Assembly (NCBI RefSeq): GCF_004078655.1
Contig: NZ_RZNC01000008.1
Span: forward strand, 1-64,000
Source: Labedella populi
GTDB lineage: Bacteria; Actinomycetota; Actinomycetes; Actinomycetales; Microbacteriaceae
Reading direction: 5' to 3'
DNA: 64,000 nt
Shown here: piece after piece, positions 16,174-23,999 of the stretch
How positions within the stretch are numbered: position 1 is the stretch's first letter
Layout of the letters: each line of letters starts with the position of its first letter
Program-made: the position numbers and the translations under genes
The notes under the pieces: generated by a model
Seen by the model: the letters and a program-made list of their open reading frames with translations, nothing else
The model's database searches: none
What the model was told of the DNA's origin: nothing

Positions 16174-17202
16174 ATGCGTATTGGTGTGCTCACGAGCGGT
16201 GGCGACTGCCCCGGATTGAACGCGGTCATCCGCGGAGCGGTCCTCAAGGGCACGAAGATCCACAACCAGTCGTTCGTCGGCATCCGCGACGGCTGGCGCG
16301 GCGTCGTCGAGGGCCTCACGATGCCCCTCGACCGTCACACCGTCCGCGGACTGTCGAAGCAAGGCGGCACGATCCTCGGGACGAGCCGGACGAACCCCTT
16401 CGAGGGTCCCCACGGCGGGCCCGAGAACGTGCAGGCCACGCTCGACCGCATCGGCGTGGACGCCCTCATCGCGATCGGCGGAGAGGGCACCCTCGCCGCA
16501 GCGAAGCGTCTCACCGACGCCGGCCTCAAGATCGTCGGCGTCCCGAAGACGATCGACAACGATCTCGACGCGACCGACTACTCGTTCGGATTCGACACGG
16601 CCGTCGAGATCGCCACCGAGGCCATCGACCGCGTCCGAACGACCGCCGAGTCCCACAAGCGCTGCATGGTCGTCGAGGTCATGGGTCGCCACGTCGGCTG
16701 GATCGCCCTGCACGCCGGCATGGCCGCCGGCGCCCACGCGATCCTCATTCCCGAGCAGCCCCAGTCGATGGAGCAGATCTGCGAGTGGGTGCAGAACGTC
16801 GCCGACCGCGGTCGCGCCCCGATCGTCGTCGTGGCGGAGGGCTTCACCCTCAACACGATGGAGACGGCGCACTCGGAGAAGGGCCTCGACGCGTTCAACC
16901 GCCCGCGGCTCGGCGGGATCGCCGACATGCTCGCTCCCGAGATCGAGGCGCGCACGGGTGTCGAGTCCCGCGCGACCGTCCTCGGTCACCTGCAGCGCGG
17001 CGGCGTGCCGAGCGCCTACGACCGGGTCCTCTCGACGCGCCTCGGCATGGCCGCGATCGACTCGATCATGCGCGAGGAGTGGGGCACGATGGTCGCTCTG
17101 CGTGGCACCGAGGTCGTCAACGTCCCGTTCGCGGACGCGGTCGGCCGACTCAAGACCGTGCCGCAGGACCGCTACGACGAGGCCGCGATCCTCTTCGGCT
17201 GA
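16174..17202 (+). CDS. pfkA: 6-phosphofructokinase
   Basis: This glycolytic enzyme phosphorylates fructose 6-phosphate. The 342-residue protein begins MRIGVLTSGGDCPGLNA. Substrate motifs are PKTIDNDLDATD (about 122-133) and MGRHVGWIA. The nucleotide loop reads GGEGTLAAAK: the Gly at the position of E. coli Gly104 is the ATP-type residue, whereas PPi-dependent enzymes have Asp there. The Lys in PKTIDND is shared with the actinobacterial group, so ATP dependence is likely but not certain. The start is ATG (16174) after AAAGG; a GTG at 16150 is less likely. Confidence 0.94.
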   Translation: MRIGVLTSGGDCPGLNAVIRGAVLKGTKIHNQSFVGIRDGWRGVVEGLTMPLDRHTVRGLSKQGGTILGTSRTNPFEGPHGGPENVQATLDRIGVDALIAIGGEGTLAAAKRLTDAGLKIVGVPKTIDNDLDATDYSFGFDTAVEIATEAIDRVRTTAESHKRCMVVEVMGRHVGWIALHAGMAAGAHAILIPEQPQSMEQICEWVQNVADRGRAPIVVVAEGFTLNTMETAHSEKGLDAFNRPRLGGIADMLAPEIEARTGVESRATVLGHLQRGGVPSAYDRVLSTRLGMAAIDSIMREEWGTMVALRGTEVVNVPFADAVGRLKTVPQDRYDEAAILFG

Positions 17203-17219
17203 TCCCGGCGATAGCCCGC

Positions 17220-17261
17220 AACGGCGAAGGGCGCACCTCGAGAGGGGCGCCCTTCGCCGTT
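17220..17261. terminator. Bidirectional terminator hairpin between pfkA and ptrB
   Basis: A perfect 15-bp stem (17220-17234 with 17247-17261) encloses a 12-base loop, between two convergent genes. There is no long U-tract, as is usual for GC-rich actinobacterial terminators. Confidence 0.75.
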
Positions 17262-17286
17262 CCTGCGGCCGAGAGTCGCGATCCGG

Positions 17287-19410
17287 TCAGGCGGCCTCGA
17301 GGACGAGGACGTCGAGGATCCAGGCGAGTTCGAACGCGCGCTCGCGCCACTGCGCGTACCGTCCGCTCACACCGCCGTGCCCCGCGACCATCTCCGTCTT
17401 GAGCAGCGCGGGCGCTCCGACCTCGCGCAGCCGCGCGACCCACTTCGCGGGCTCGACATAGTAGACGCGGGTGTCGTTGAGACTCGTGGTCGCGAGGATG
17501 TGCGGGTACTCGACGCCCTCCCGCACGTTCTCGTACGGCGAGTAGCCCTTCATGTACGCGTAGACCTCGGGATCGTGCAACGGATCGCCCCACTCGTCCC
17601 ACTCGATCACCGTGAGCGGGAGACTCGGGTCGAGAATCGTCGTGAGCGCGTCGACGAACGGGACGGCCGCGTGGATGCCGGCGAAGGCGTCCGGAGCGAG
17701 GTTCGCGACGGCGCCCATGAGGAGGCCGCCGGCGCTCCCGCCCTCGGCGACGAGAGTGTCGGGACGCGTGATGCCCTCGGCCACGAGGTGACGGGCGCAC
17801 GCGACGAAGTCGGTGAAGGAGTTCTTCTTCGACAGGAGCTTGCCGTCTTCGTACCAGGCCCGGCCGAGCTCCCCGCCGCCGCGGACGTGCGCGATCGCGA
17901 AGCCCGCGCCACGGTCGAGCAGGGAGAGCCGCGCGATCGAGAGCGCCGGATCGATGCTCGACTCGTACGAGCCGTACCCGTAGAGGAGGAACGGCCGCGG
18001 TCCGGTGCGCCCGTCCTTCTTCCAGACGAGGGAGATCGGCACGCGGGTGCCGTCCTCCGCCGTCGCCCACTCCCGGGACTGCTCGTAGTCCGAGGCGTCG
18101 TAGCCGCCGAGCACCTGCTGCTGCTTCAGAAGCGCCCGCTCCCCAGTGCGGACGTCGCAGTCGAAGACGCTCGACGGGGTCACGAACGAGCCGTAGCCGA
18201 TCCGCAGGGTCGGCTGCTCCCACTCGGGGTTGCCGCCGAAGCCGACGGAGTAGAGCGGCTCGTCGAAGGCGAGCTCGTCGATCGTGATGTCGGCGAGTGC
18301 CGAGTCGGGCCCGAGGACCGCGGTCCCGACCTGGGTGAGCCCGTCCCGCCGATACGAGAACGCGAGGTGGTTGGCGAAGGCGTCGACGGCTTCGAGGCGC
18401 CGCTCCGTGCTGTGGGCGACGACGACGGTGGCGTCGGCCGGACCGTCGCCGGGAGCATCGGGAGACACGGCGACGAGTTCGAAGTTCGGGGCTCCGTGAT
18501 TGTGGAGGACGAGAAGGACCGATTCGGCTCCGACGCGCGCGTGCTCGATCGAGTACTCGACGCCTTCGGTGCGGGGCCAGACGACCTGGAACTCCGCCGA
18601 CGGGTCGCTCGCCGGGGCGATCCGGTACTCGCTCGTGACCGAGGAGCCGAGGCCGATGACGAGGTAGTCGCCGCTCCGGGTCAGCCCGATGCCGCCCCAG
18701 AACCTCTCGTCGTCCTCGTGGTGCACGACGACGTCGTCGGACACCGGCGTTCCGACCTCGTGCCGCCAGATCGTGTCGGGTCGCCAGGCCTCGTCCACCG
18801 TCGAGTAGAAGACGTACCGGCCGTCGGGGGAGAAGATCGCACCGGAGAAGGTGCCCGGGATCTCGTCGTCGAGTTCACGGCCCGTCGAGAGCTCCCGGAC
18901 CCGCAGCAGGTAGCGCTCGTGGCCCTCGGTGTCGACGCCGTAGAGGAGCCAGGCGCCGTCGCGGGAGACGTCGAAGCTGCCGATGCGGAAGAAGTCGTGG
19001 CCGGCGGACTCGATGTTCCCGTCGAGCAGGACCTCCTCTCCCGGCACCTCCGTCTCGGCGTCGAGCTCGGGCGGTGTCCAGTCGTCGGGGGAGGAGATGG
19101 GTGCGCGGCAGTGCACGCCGTACTCCTTGCCCTCGAAGCTCCGGGAGTAGTACCAGTGGCTCCCCTCCCGGACGGGCACCGACAGGTCGGTCTCGAGCGT
19201 GCGCGCCTTGATCTCCTCGAAGATTCGGCCGCGGAGGGCTTCGAGGTGCGCCGTGCTCGCCTCGGTGAAGTCGTTCTCCTCCTCCAGATGGGCGACGACC
19301 TCGGGAGACTCCTTGTCGCGCAGCCACTCGTACGGGTCCTCGAAGACATCGCCGTGGTGCTCGCGGAGGGTCGGTCGCTTGGCCGCGACGGGCGGCTCGG
19401 GGTAAGTCAT
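17287..19410 (-). CDS. ptrB: Oligopeptidase B (S9 family serine peptidase)
   Basis: This 707-residue prolyl-oligopeptidase-family enzyme cleaves small peptides after basic residues in the cytosol. The N-terminal half is the beta-propeller (repeated DVSRDGAWLLYG-like blades). The C-terminal hydrolase domain has the Ser in GGSAGGLL (about 557), the Asp in LNDTRV (about 647) and the His in AGHGGVSG (about 677). YGYGSYESS is typical of the oligopeptidase B group. No signal peptide. TAGCGT lies 7 bases before the ATG, so it is leaderless. It is divergent from the aldo/keto reductase. Confidence 0.93.
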   Translation of the reverse strand: MTYPEPPVAAKRPTLREHHGDVFEDPYEWLRDKESPEVVAHLEEENDFTEASTAHLEALRGRIFEEIKARTLETDLSVPVREGSHWYYSRSFEGKEYGVHCRAPISSPDDWTPPELDAETEVPGEEVLLDGNIESAGHDFFRIGSFDVSRDGAWLLYGVDTEGHERYLLRVRELSTGRELDDEIPGTFSGAIFSPDGRYVFYSTVDEAWRPDTIWRHEVGTPVSDDVVVHHEDDERFWGGIGLTRSGDYLVIGLGSSVTSEYRIAPASDPSAEFQVVWPRTEGVEYSIEHARVGAESVLLVLHNHGAPNFELVAVSPDAPGDGPADATVVVAHSTERRLEAVDAFANHLAFSYRRDGLTQVGTAVLGPDSALADITIDELAFDEPLYSVGFGGNPEWEQPTLRIGYGSFVTPSSVFDCDVRTGERALLKQQQVLGGYDASDYEQSREWATAEDGTRVPISLVWKKDGRTGPRPFLLYGYGSYESSIDPALSIARLSLLDRGAGFAIAHVRGGGELGRAWYEDGKLLSKKNSFTDFVACARHLVAEGITRPDTLVAEGGSAGGLLMGAVANLAPDAFAGIHAAVPFVDALTTILDPSLPLTVIEWDEWGDPLHDPEVYAYMKGYSPYENVREGVEYPHILATTSLNDTRVYYVEPAKWVARLREVGAPALLKTEMVAGHGGVSGRYAQWRERAFELAWILDVLVLEAA

Positions 19411-19417
19411 GTTTCCA

Positions 19418-19423
19418 ACGCTA
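19418..19423 (-). promoter_or_regulatory. -10 element TAGCGT of ptrB (leaderless)
   Basis: On the minus strand TAGCGT lies 7 bases before the ptrB ATG. Confidence 0.5.
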
Positions 19424-19436
19424 ACGCTCGGCGGCG

Positions 19437-19442
19437 TAGGGT
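19437..19442 (+). promoter_or_regulatory. -10 element TAGGGT of the aldo/keto reductase (leaderless)
   Basis: TAGGGT lies 6 bases before the ATG at 19449, head to head with the ptrB promoter. Confidence 0.55.
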
Positions 19443-19448
19443 CGGAAC

Positions 19449-20288
19449 ATGACTGCGATTCCCGGCGTCCGACTGAACGACGGCCACGAGATCCCCACCA
19501 TCGGCTTCGGCACCTATCCCTTGAAGGGCGACGACGGCGTCGCCGCCATCCGCTCCGCCCTCGATGCGGGCTACCGCCTCATCGACACTGCCGTGAACTA
19601 CGAGAACGAGGAGGAGGTCGGCGAGGCCCTGCGTTCCTCCGGTCTGCCCCGCGACGAGGTCCAGATCACGACGAAGGTCCCCGGCCGCGACCACGGCTAC
19701 GACGAGACGATCGCCTCGCTCACCGGTTCGCTCGAGCGGCTCGGCGTCGACCACGTCGACCTCTACCTCATCCACTGGCCGAACCCCTCCGTCGACCGTT
19801 TCGTCGACACCTGGCGCGCGATGATCGAGTTGCGATCGCGCGGCCTCGCCCGCTCGATCGGTGTCTCCAACTTCACCCGGGAGTACCTCACTCGGCTCGC
19901 CGACGAGACGGGTGTCGTCCCCGCCGTGAACCAGATCGAGTTGCACCCGTACTTCCCGCAGGCCGACCTGCTCTCCTTCCACGAGGCCAACGGCATCGCG
20001 ACGGAGGCCTGGAGTCCGCTCGGCAAGGCCGCGAAGCCGCACGAGAACGAGGTCGTCACGACGATCGCGGAGAAGTACGGCGTGATGCCGGGCCAGATCG
20101 TGCTGCGCTGGCATCTCGAGCGGGGCGTCATCGCGATCCCGAAGTCGGCGACGCCCTCCCGCCAGAAGGAGAACTTCGACGTCTTCGGCTTCGAACTCAG
20201 CGCCGACGACGTCGATGCAATCACCGCCCTCGGCCGTCCCGACGGGCGCCTGTTCGGCGGCGACCCGACGACGCACGAGGAGATGTGA
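19449..20288 (+). CDS. Aldo/keto reductase (2,5-diketogluconate reductase type)
   Basis: This 279-residue NADPH-dependent TIM-barrel reductase has the catalytic tetrad Asp46 and Tyr51 (LIDTAVNYENE), Lys76 (ITTKVPG) and His109 (LYLIHWPNP). The signature NQIELHPYF and cofactor loop IPKSATPSRQKENF are present. The sequence resembles the AKR5-like 2,5-diketo-D-gluconate reductases, although the physiological carbonyl substrate is unknown. A Nudix gene follows within 11 bases and may be cotranscribed. Confidence 0.92.
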   Translation: MTAIPGVRLNDGHEIPTIGFGTYPLKGDDGVAAIRSALDAGYRLIDTAVNYENEEEVGEALRSSGLPRDEVQITTKVPGRDHGYDETIASLTGSLERLGVDHVDLYLIHWPNPSVDRFVDTWRAMIELRSRGLARSIGVSNFTREYLTRLADETGVVPAVNQIELHPYFPQADLLSFHEANGIATEAWSPLGKAAKPHENEVVTTIAEKYGVMPGQIVLRWHLERGVIAIPKSATPSRQKENFDVFGFELSADDVDAITALGRPDGRLFGGDPTTHEEM

Positions 20289-20298
20289 GTCGGTCGGC

Positions 20299-20796
20299 GT
20301 GAAGCGCCACCCTGACGTCGTCGTGTGCTACCTCGTCCGGCGGCGATCGATGGGCGAGGAGGTCCTTGTCGGTCGGAAGCTCACGGGACTCGGGGCCGGT
20401 CGTGCCGTCGCCCCGGGCGGCAAGATCCAACCGGGGGAGTCGCCGGAGGACGCCGTCGTCCGCGAGGTGGCGGAGGAGACCGGCATCGTCGTCGATCCCG
20501 CGGCGCTCGAGGCTCGTGGTGTCATCGACTACACGTTCCCCACAAAGCCGGAGTGGTCGCAGCGGTCGTTCGTCTTCGTCTGCCGATCGTTCGTCGGCGA
20601 CGGTGAGCCGTCGACCGAACTCGACCCCGAATGGTGGCCGCTCGGTCGCGTGCCGTTCGAGCGGATGTGGGACGATGCGCGCGCCTGGCTCCCCGACGTG
20701 CTCGCGGGCGGTCGCGTGGACGCTGCGTTCGAATTCGGGGAGGACCTCAGCTCGGTCGTGCGGAGCGATCACCCGGGATGGTCGGGACGGGCATGA
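20299..20796 (+). CDS. MTH1-like Nudix hydrolase (8-oxo-dGTP diphosphatase type)
   Basis: This 165-residue Nudix protein has the complete box G-x5-E-x7-REVAEETGI in GGKIQPGESPEDAVVREV (about 40-65). The lead-in LGAGRAVAPGGKIQ and the late PEWWPLGRVPFERMW region resemble MTH1-type enzymes that hydrolyse oxidised purine nucleotides. The GTG at 20299 follows the reductase by 11 bases; the alternative earlier start lies inside the reductase. Together with mutY it would sanitise oxidised guanine, but substrate specificity is inference. Confidence 0.85.
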   Translation: MKRHPDVVVCYLVRRRSMGEEVLVGRKLTGLGAGRAVAPGGKIQPGESPEDAVVREVAEETGIVVDPAALEARGVIDYTFPTKPEWSQRSFVFVCRSFVGDGEPSTELDPEWWPLGRVPFERMWDDARAWLPDVLAGGRVDAAFEFGEDLSSVVRSDHPGWSGRA

Positions 20797-20890
20797 GCGT
20801 CGCAGGTCAGAATTGACCTCCGAGCGGACGGGTGCGAGGATTTCCGGAGCCGTTTCGAACCGGCAAGGCAAGTCCGCTCCGCTGACATCC

Positions 20891-20909
20891 CCGTGAACAC
20901 TCCGTGAAC
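20891..20909 (-). promoter_or_regulatory. PHO-box-like direct repeat upstream of the phosphate transporter
   Basis: CCGTGAAC occurs at 20891-20898 and 20902-20909, exactly 11 bases apart. Read on the minus strand these are two GTTCACGG units at 11-nt spacing, the arrangement of Streptomyces PhoP boxes (GTTCACC-type 11-mers). The position, 31 bases before a phosphate transporter start, suits PhoP control. Confidence 0.6.
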
Positions 20910-20940
20910 GGGACGACGTGTCCCGACCGAGAGAATCCCG

Positions 20941-22122
20941 GTGCAAGAAGCCACCCTGCTCATCGTCCTCGTCATCGCCCTGGCTCTCTTCTTCGATTTC
21001 ACGAACGGGTTCCACGACACCGCCAATGCCATGGCGACACCCATCGCGACGGGTGCGATGAAGCCGAAGGTCGCCGTGACACTCGCCGCGATCCTCAATC
21101 TCGTGGGAGCGTTCCTGTCCACCGAGGTCGCGAAGACGATTTCGAACGGGATCATCCGGGAGGGCGATTCGGGGATACTGATCTCGCCGGAGCTCATCTT
21201 CGCCGGCCTCATCGGCGCGATCGTGTGGAACATGGTGACGTGGCTCTACGGACTGCCCTCGAGCTCATCCCACGCCCTCTTCGGCGGGCTCATCGGTGCG
21301 GCGATCGTCGGATTCGGCGTCAACGCGATCGACTACGGCGTGCTGCTGTCGAAGGTCGTGTTTCCCGCGCTTCTCGCTCCGGTCACCGCCGGCATCGTCG
21401 CGTTCGCGGCCACGAAACTCGCCTACTCGATCACGCGTCGCTATGACGGCAAGCCCGACGGACGCTCGGGCTTCCGCTATGCGCAGATCTTCTCCTCGTC
21501 ACTCGTCGCGCTCGCTCACGGCACCAACGACGCTCAGAAGACGATGGGTGTCATCACCCTCGCGCTCGTCACGGTGGGACTGCAGGACTCCGACCACGAC
21601 GGTCCACAGTTCTGGGTGATCGTCGTCTGTGCCGTCGCTATCGCCCTCGGCACCTACATGGGCGGCTGGCGCATCATCAAGACCCTCGGTACCGGGCTCA
21701 CCGCCGTGAAGCCGGCACAGGGCTTCGCCTCCGAGACGGGCACGGCCGCGACGATCCTCGCCTCCAGCCACCTCGGTTTCGCGCTCTCGACGACGCAGGT
21801 CGCGTCGGGGTCCGTCATCGGCTCAGGCCTCGGCCGGCGGGGCTCGAAGGTGCGCTGGGGGACCGCCGGCCGGATCGGCATCGGCTGGCTCCTGACCCTG
21901 CCGTCGGCGGCCGTCGTCGGCGCGATCGCCGCGTTCATCGCCCACCTCGGCTTCTGGGGCGTCATGGTCGACGCGGTCCTCGGCCTCGGCTTCATCATCT
22001 TCATCTTCCTCCGCTCGATGAAGGACGAGGTGGGACACCACAACGTCGTGAGCGAGGTCGCCGCGTCCGGTGAAGCCGTGAAGATCAAGAAGAACCCCAA
22101 GCCGAAGAGGAGCGTCCGATGA
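20941..22122 (+). CDS. pit: Low-affinity inorganic phosphate transporter (PiT family)
   Basis: This 393-residue polytopic membrane protein has the duplicated PiT signatures FDFTNGFHDTANAMA (about 15-29) and LAHGTNDAQKTMG (about 195-207), with about ten hydrophobic helices. PiT proteins import metal-phosphate complexes with protons. The GTG start (20941) is supported by the immediate membrane segment. It overlaps the next small gene in ATGA, so the pair is one operon. A PHO-box-like repeat upstream suggests regulation by phosphate supply. Confidence 0.94.
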   Translation: MQEATLLIVLVIALALFFDFTNGFHDTANAMATPIATGAMKPKVAVTLAAILNLVGAFLSTEVAKTISNGIIREGDSGILISPELIFAGLIGAIVWNMVTWLYGLPSSSSHALFGGLIGAAIVGFGVNAIDYGVLLSKVVFPALLAPVTAGIVAFAATKLAYSITRRYDGKPDGRSGFRYAQIFSSSLVALAHGTNDAQKTMGVITLALVTVGLQDSDHDGPQFWVIVVCAVAIALGTYMGGWRIIKTLGTGLTAVKPAQGFASETGTAATILASSHLGFALSTTQVASGSVIGSGLGRRGSKVRWGTAGRIGIGWLLTLPSAAVVGAIAAFIAHLGFWGVMVDAVLGLGFIIFIFLRSMKDEVGHHNVVSEVAASGEAVKIKKNPKPKRSVR

Positions 22123-22454
22123 TCGATTGGGCGGCATTCGTCATCGTTTTCGTGGCGGCCCTGTCGGGCACGATCGTCGTCGTCGGCCTCTACGCGCTCG
22201 GGCTGCGCCTGCTCGTGATGGGCGGCCGCGTACCCGTGGTCGTGCCGGCAGAGTTCACCGACGCCATCACGGTGCTCACGCCCGCCGAGATCGCGGCGGC
22301 CGAGAAGAAGGCCGCGAAGGCCGCTCGGAAGAACCCGCTCACGGCGCGGCAGCGTCAACTCGCGACATACTGCGCGTATGCGTGCTTCGCACTCTGCGCC
22401 GCAGCCGTGCTCTTCGGCATCTATCTGATCGTCCCCGCCCTGCACGGCGGGTGA
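22119..22454 (+). CDS. Small membrane protein coupled to the phosphate transporter
   Basis: This 111-residue protein has two hydrophobic segments (about 4-33 and 85-107) separated by an Ala/Lys/Glu-rich stretch (AAAEKKAAKAARKNP). The start overlaps the transporter stop by 4 bases. No known domain is recognised. The tight coupling suggests a partner or accessory of the PiT transporter, but this is inference from gene order only. Confidence 0.78.
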   Translation: MIDWAAFVIVFVAALSGTIVVVGLYALGLRLLVMGGRVPVVVPAEFTDAITVLTPAEIAAAEKKAAKAARKNPLTARQRQLATYCAYACFALCAAAVLFGIYLIVPALHGG

Positions 22455-22471
22455 CACGTGTGATCTCCGAG

Positions 22472-22507
22472 AGAGGGCCCGTCACGAGTCATCGTGACGG
22501 GCCCTCT
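22472..22507. terminator. Bidirectional terminator between phosphate operon and uraA
   Basis: A perfect 16-bp stem (22472-22487 with 22492-22507) with a GTCA loop is followed by TTCCTC on the plus strand. Confidence 0.82.
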
Positions 22508-22520
22508 TTCCTCGCGACGC

Positions 22521-23873
22521 TCACCCGACGCGACTTGTTTCGGTGGACGCGCCGGGAGCGGCCGGTTCGGAGGCGGGCGAATCCGTCCCTCTCCAACGCG
22601 AAATGACCGTCATGAGGTGGTAGACGACGATCGCGGCGATCGTTCCGATAGCGATGCCGTTGAAGCTCACGCCGTTCCCCGCGTCCCATACGAAGTTCGC
22701 GACACCGATCACGAGCGCCGTCGCCGCCGTGAACTGATTGGCCGGCTTGTTGAAGTCGACGTGGTTTTCGAGCCAGATCTTCACGCCGATGATGCCGATC
22801 AGACCGTAGAGCGCCGTCGTGACGCCGCCGAGCACACCGGCCGGGATCGTGTTGATGACCGCCCCGACTTTCGGTGAGAGGGCGAGGAGGACGGCCACGA
22901 TGCCCGCGACCCAGTACGCGGCCGTCGAGTAGACACGCGTCGCGGCCATGACACCGATGTTCTCGCCGTAGGTCGTCGTTCCCGAGCCTCCGCCCGCGCC
23001 GGCGAGCATCGTCGCGAGGCCGTCGGCGAGGAGCGCGTTGCCCGTCTGCTTGTTGAGCGCGGAGTCGGTCATCTGGGCGACGCCGCGGATGTGACCGACG
23101 TTCTCGGCGATGAGGACGAGCACGACGGGGAGGAACGCGGGAAGGACACCGAAGAAGGCGGGGAGAGAATCCGGGTCACCGAAGACACCGAACCACGTCG
23201 AGAAGTCGGGGAGGCCGACCCAGGCCGCATCGGCGACCGCCTCGAACTTCACCTCTCCGAGGAGCGCGGCTGCGATGTATCCCACGACGACGCCGAGGAA
23301 GATCGACAGCCGACCGAGGATGCCGCGGAAGAGCACCGTGCAGAGGATCACGGCGAGCAACGTGATGGTCGCGCTCAGCGGCCCCTGCTGCACGTTGCCC
23401 CACGCGGCGGGAGCGAGGTTGAAGCCGATGAGCGCCACGATCGTGCCGGCGACGACGGGCGGCATGAGTGCGTCGATCCAGCCCGTGCCCGTGACGCGGA
23501 CGAGCAGTCCGACGAGTGCGAGCATCAGTCCGACGACGAAGATGCCGAAGAGGGCTCCGCCCATGCCGGGGCCGCCGGGGGCCATGGCGGCCCCGATCGG
23601 TGCGAGGAACGCGAACGACGAGCCGAGGTAGCTCGGGAGGCGGTTCTTCGTGATGATCAGGAAGAGAATCGTTCCGATCCCCGAGAAGAACAGCGTGGCG
23701 GTCGGGGGGAATCCGGTGATGGCGGGGACGAGGAACGTCGCCCCGAACATCGCGACGACGTGCTGGGCGCCGAGCCCGATCGTGCGGGGCCAGGAGAGTC
23801 TCTCCCCGGGCATGACGATCTCGTGGGCACCGACGTCCTTTCCGTCTCCGTGTACGGTCCAGGGCAGGGGCAT
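22521..23873 (-). CDS. uraA: Uracil permease (NCS2 family)
   Basis: This 450-residue nucleobase/cation symporter has about 12-14 hydrophobic helices. Family markers are GLGAQHVVAMFGAT (about 33-46), LPSYLGSSFAFLAPIG and the substrate-site stretch AENVGHIRGVAQMT (about 255-268). The order and motifs fit UraA/PyrP-type uracil permeases more than xanthine or purine carriers. A TAGCAT -10 (23911-23916, minus) gives a leader of about 30 bases. It is divergent from a purine-type NCS2 permease. Confidence 0.92.
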   Translation of the reverse strand: MPLPWTVHGDGKDVGAHEIVMPGERLSWPRTIGLGAQHVVAMFGATFLVPAITGFPPTATLFFSGIGTILFLIITKNRLPSYLGSSFAFLAPIGAAMAPGGPGMGGALFGIFVVGLMLALVGLLVRVTGTGWIDALMPPVVAGTIVALIGFNLAPAAWGNVQQGPLSATITLLAVILCTVLFRGILGRLSIFLGVVVGYIAAALLGEVKFEAVADAAWVGLPDFSTWFGVFGDPDSLPAFFGVLPAFLPVVLVLIAENVGHIRGVAQMTDSALNKQTGNALLADGLATMLAGAGGGSGTTTYGENIGVMAATRVYSTAAYWVAGIVAVLLALSPKVGAVINTIPAGVLGGVTTALYGLIGIIGVKIWLENHVDFNKPANQFTAATALVIGVANFVWDAGNGVSFNGIAIGTIAAIVVYHLMTVISRWRGTDSPASEPAAPGASTETSRVG

Positions 23874-23910
23874 GCTGCTCGTCCTCTCGTGGGGTCGGTG
23901 CGGTCGTCGA

Positions 23911-23916
23911 ATGCTA
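23911..23916 (-). promoter_or_regulatory. -10 element TAGCAT of uraA
   Basis: On the minus strand TAGCAT lies 37 bases before the ATG at 23873. Confidence 0.45.
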
Positions 23917-23963
23917 TCGGAGGGTGGACGGCGTCCGCGTCACGGTGGACGTGTCCTCGGCCA

Positions 23964-23969
23964 TAGGCT
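23964..23969 (+). promoter_or_regulatory. -10 element TAGGCT of the purine permease
   Basis: TAGGCT lies 30 bases before the ATG at 24000. Confidence 0.45.
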
Positions 23970-23999
23970 GGTGCGGTTCACGCGAGCATGAGGAGGACC

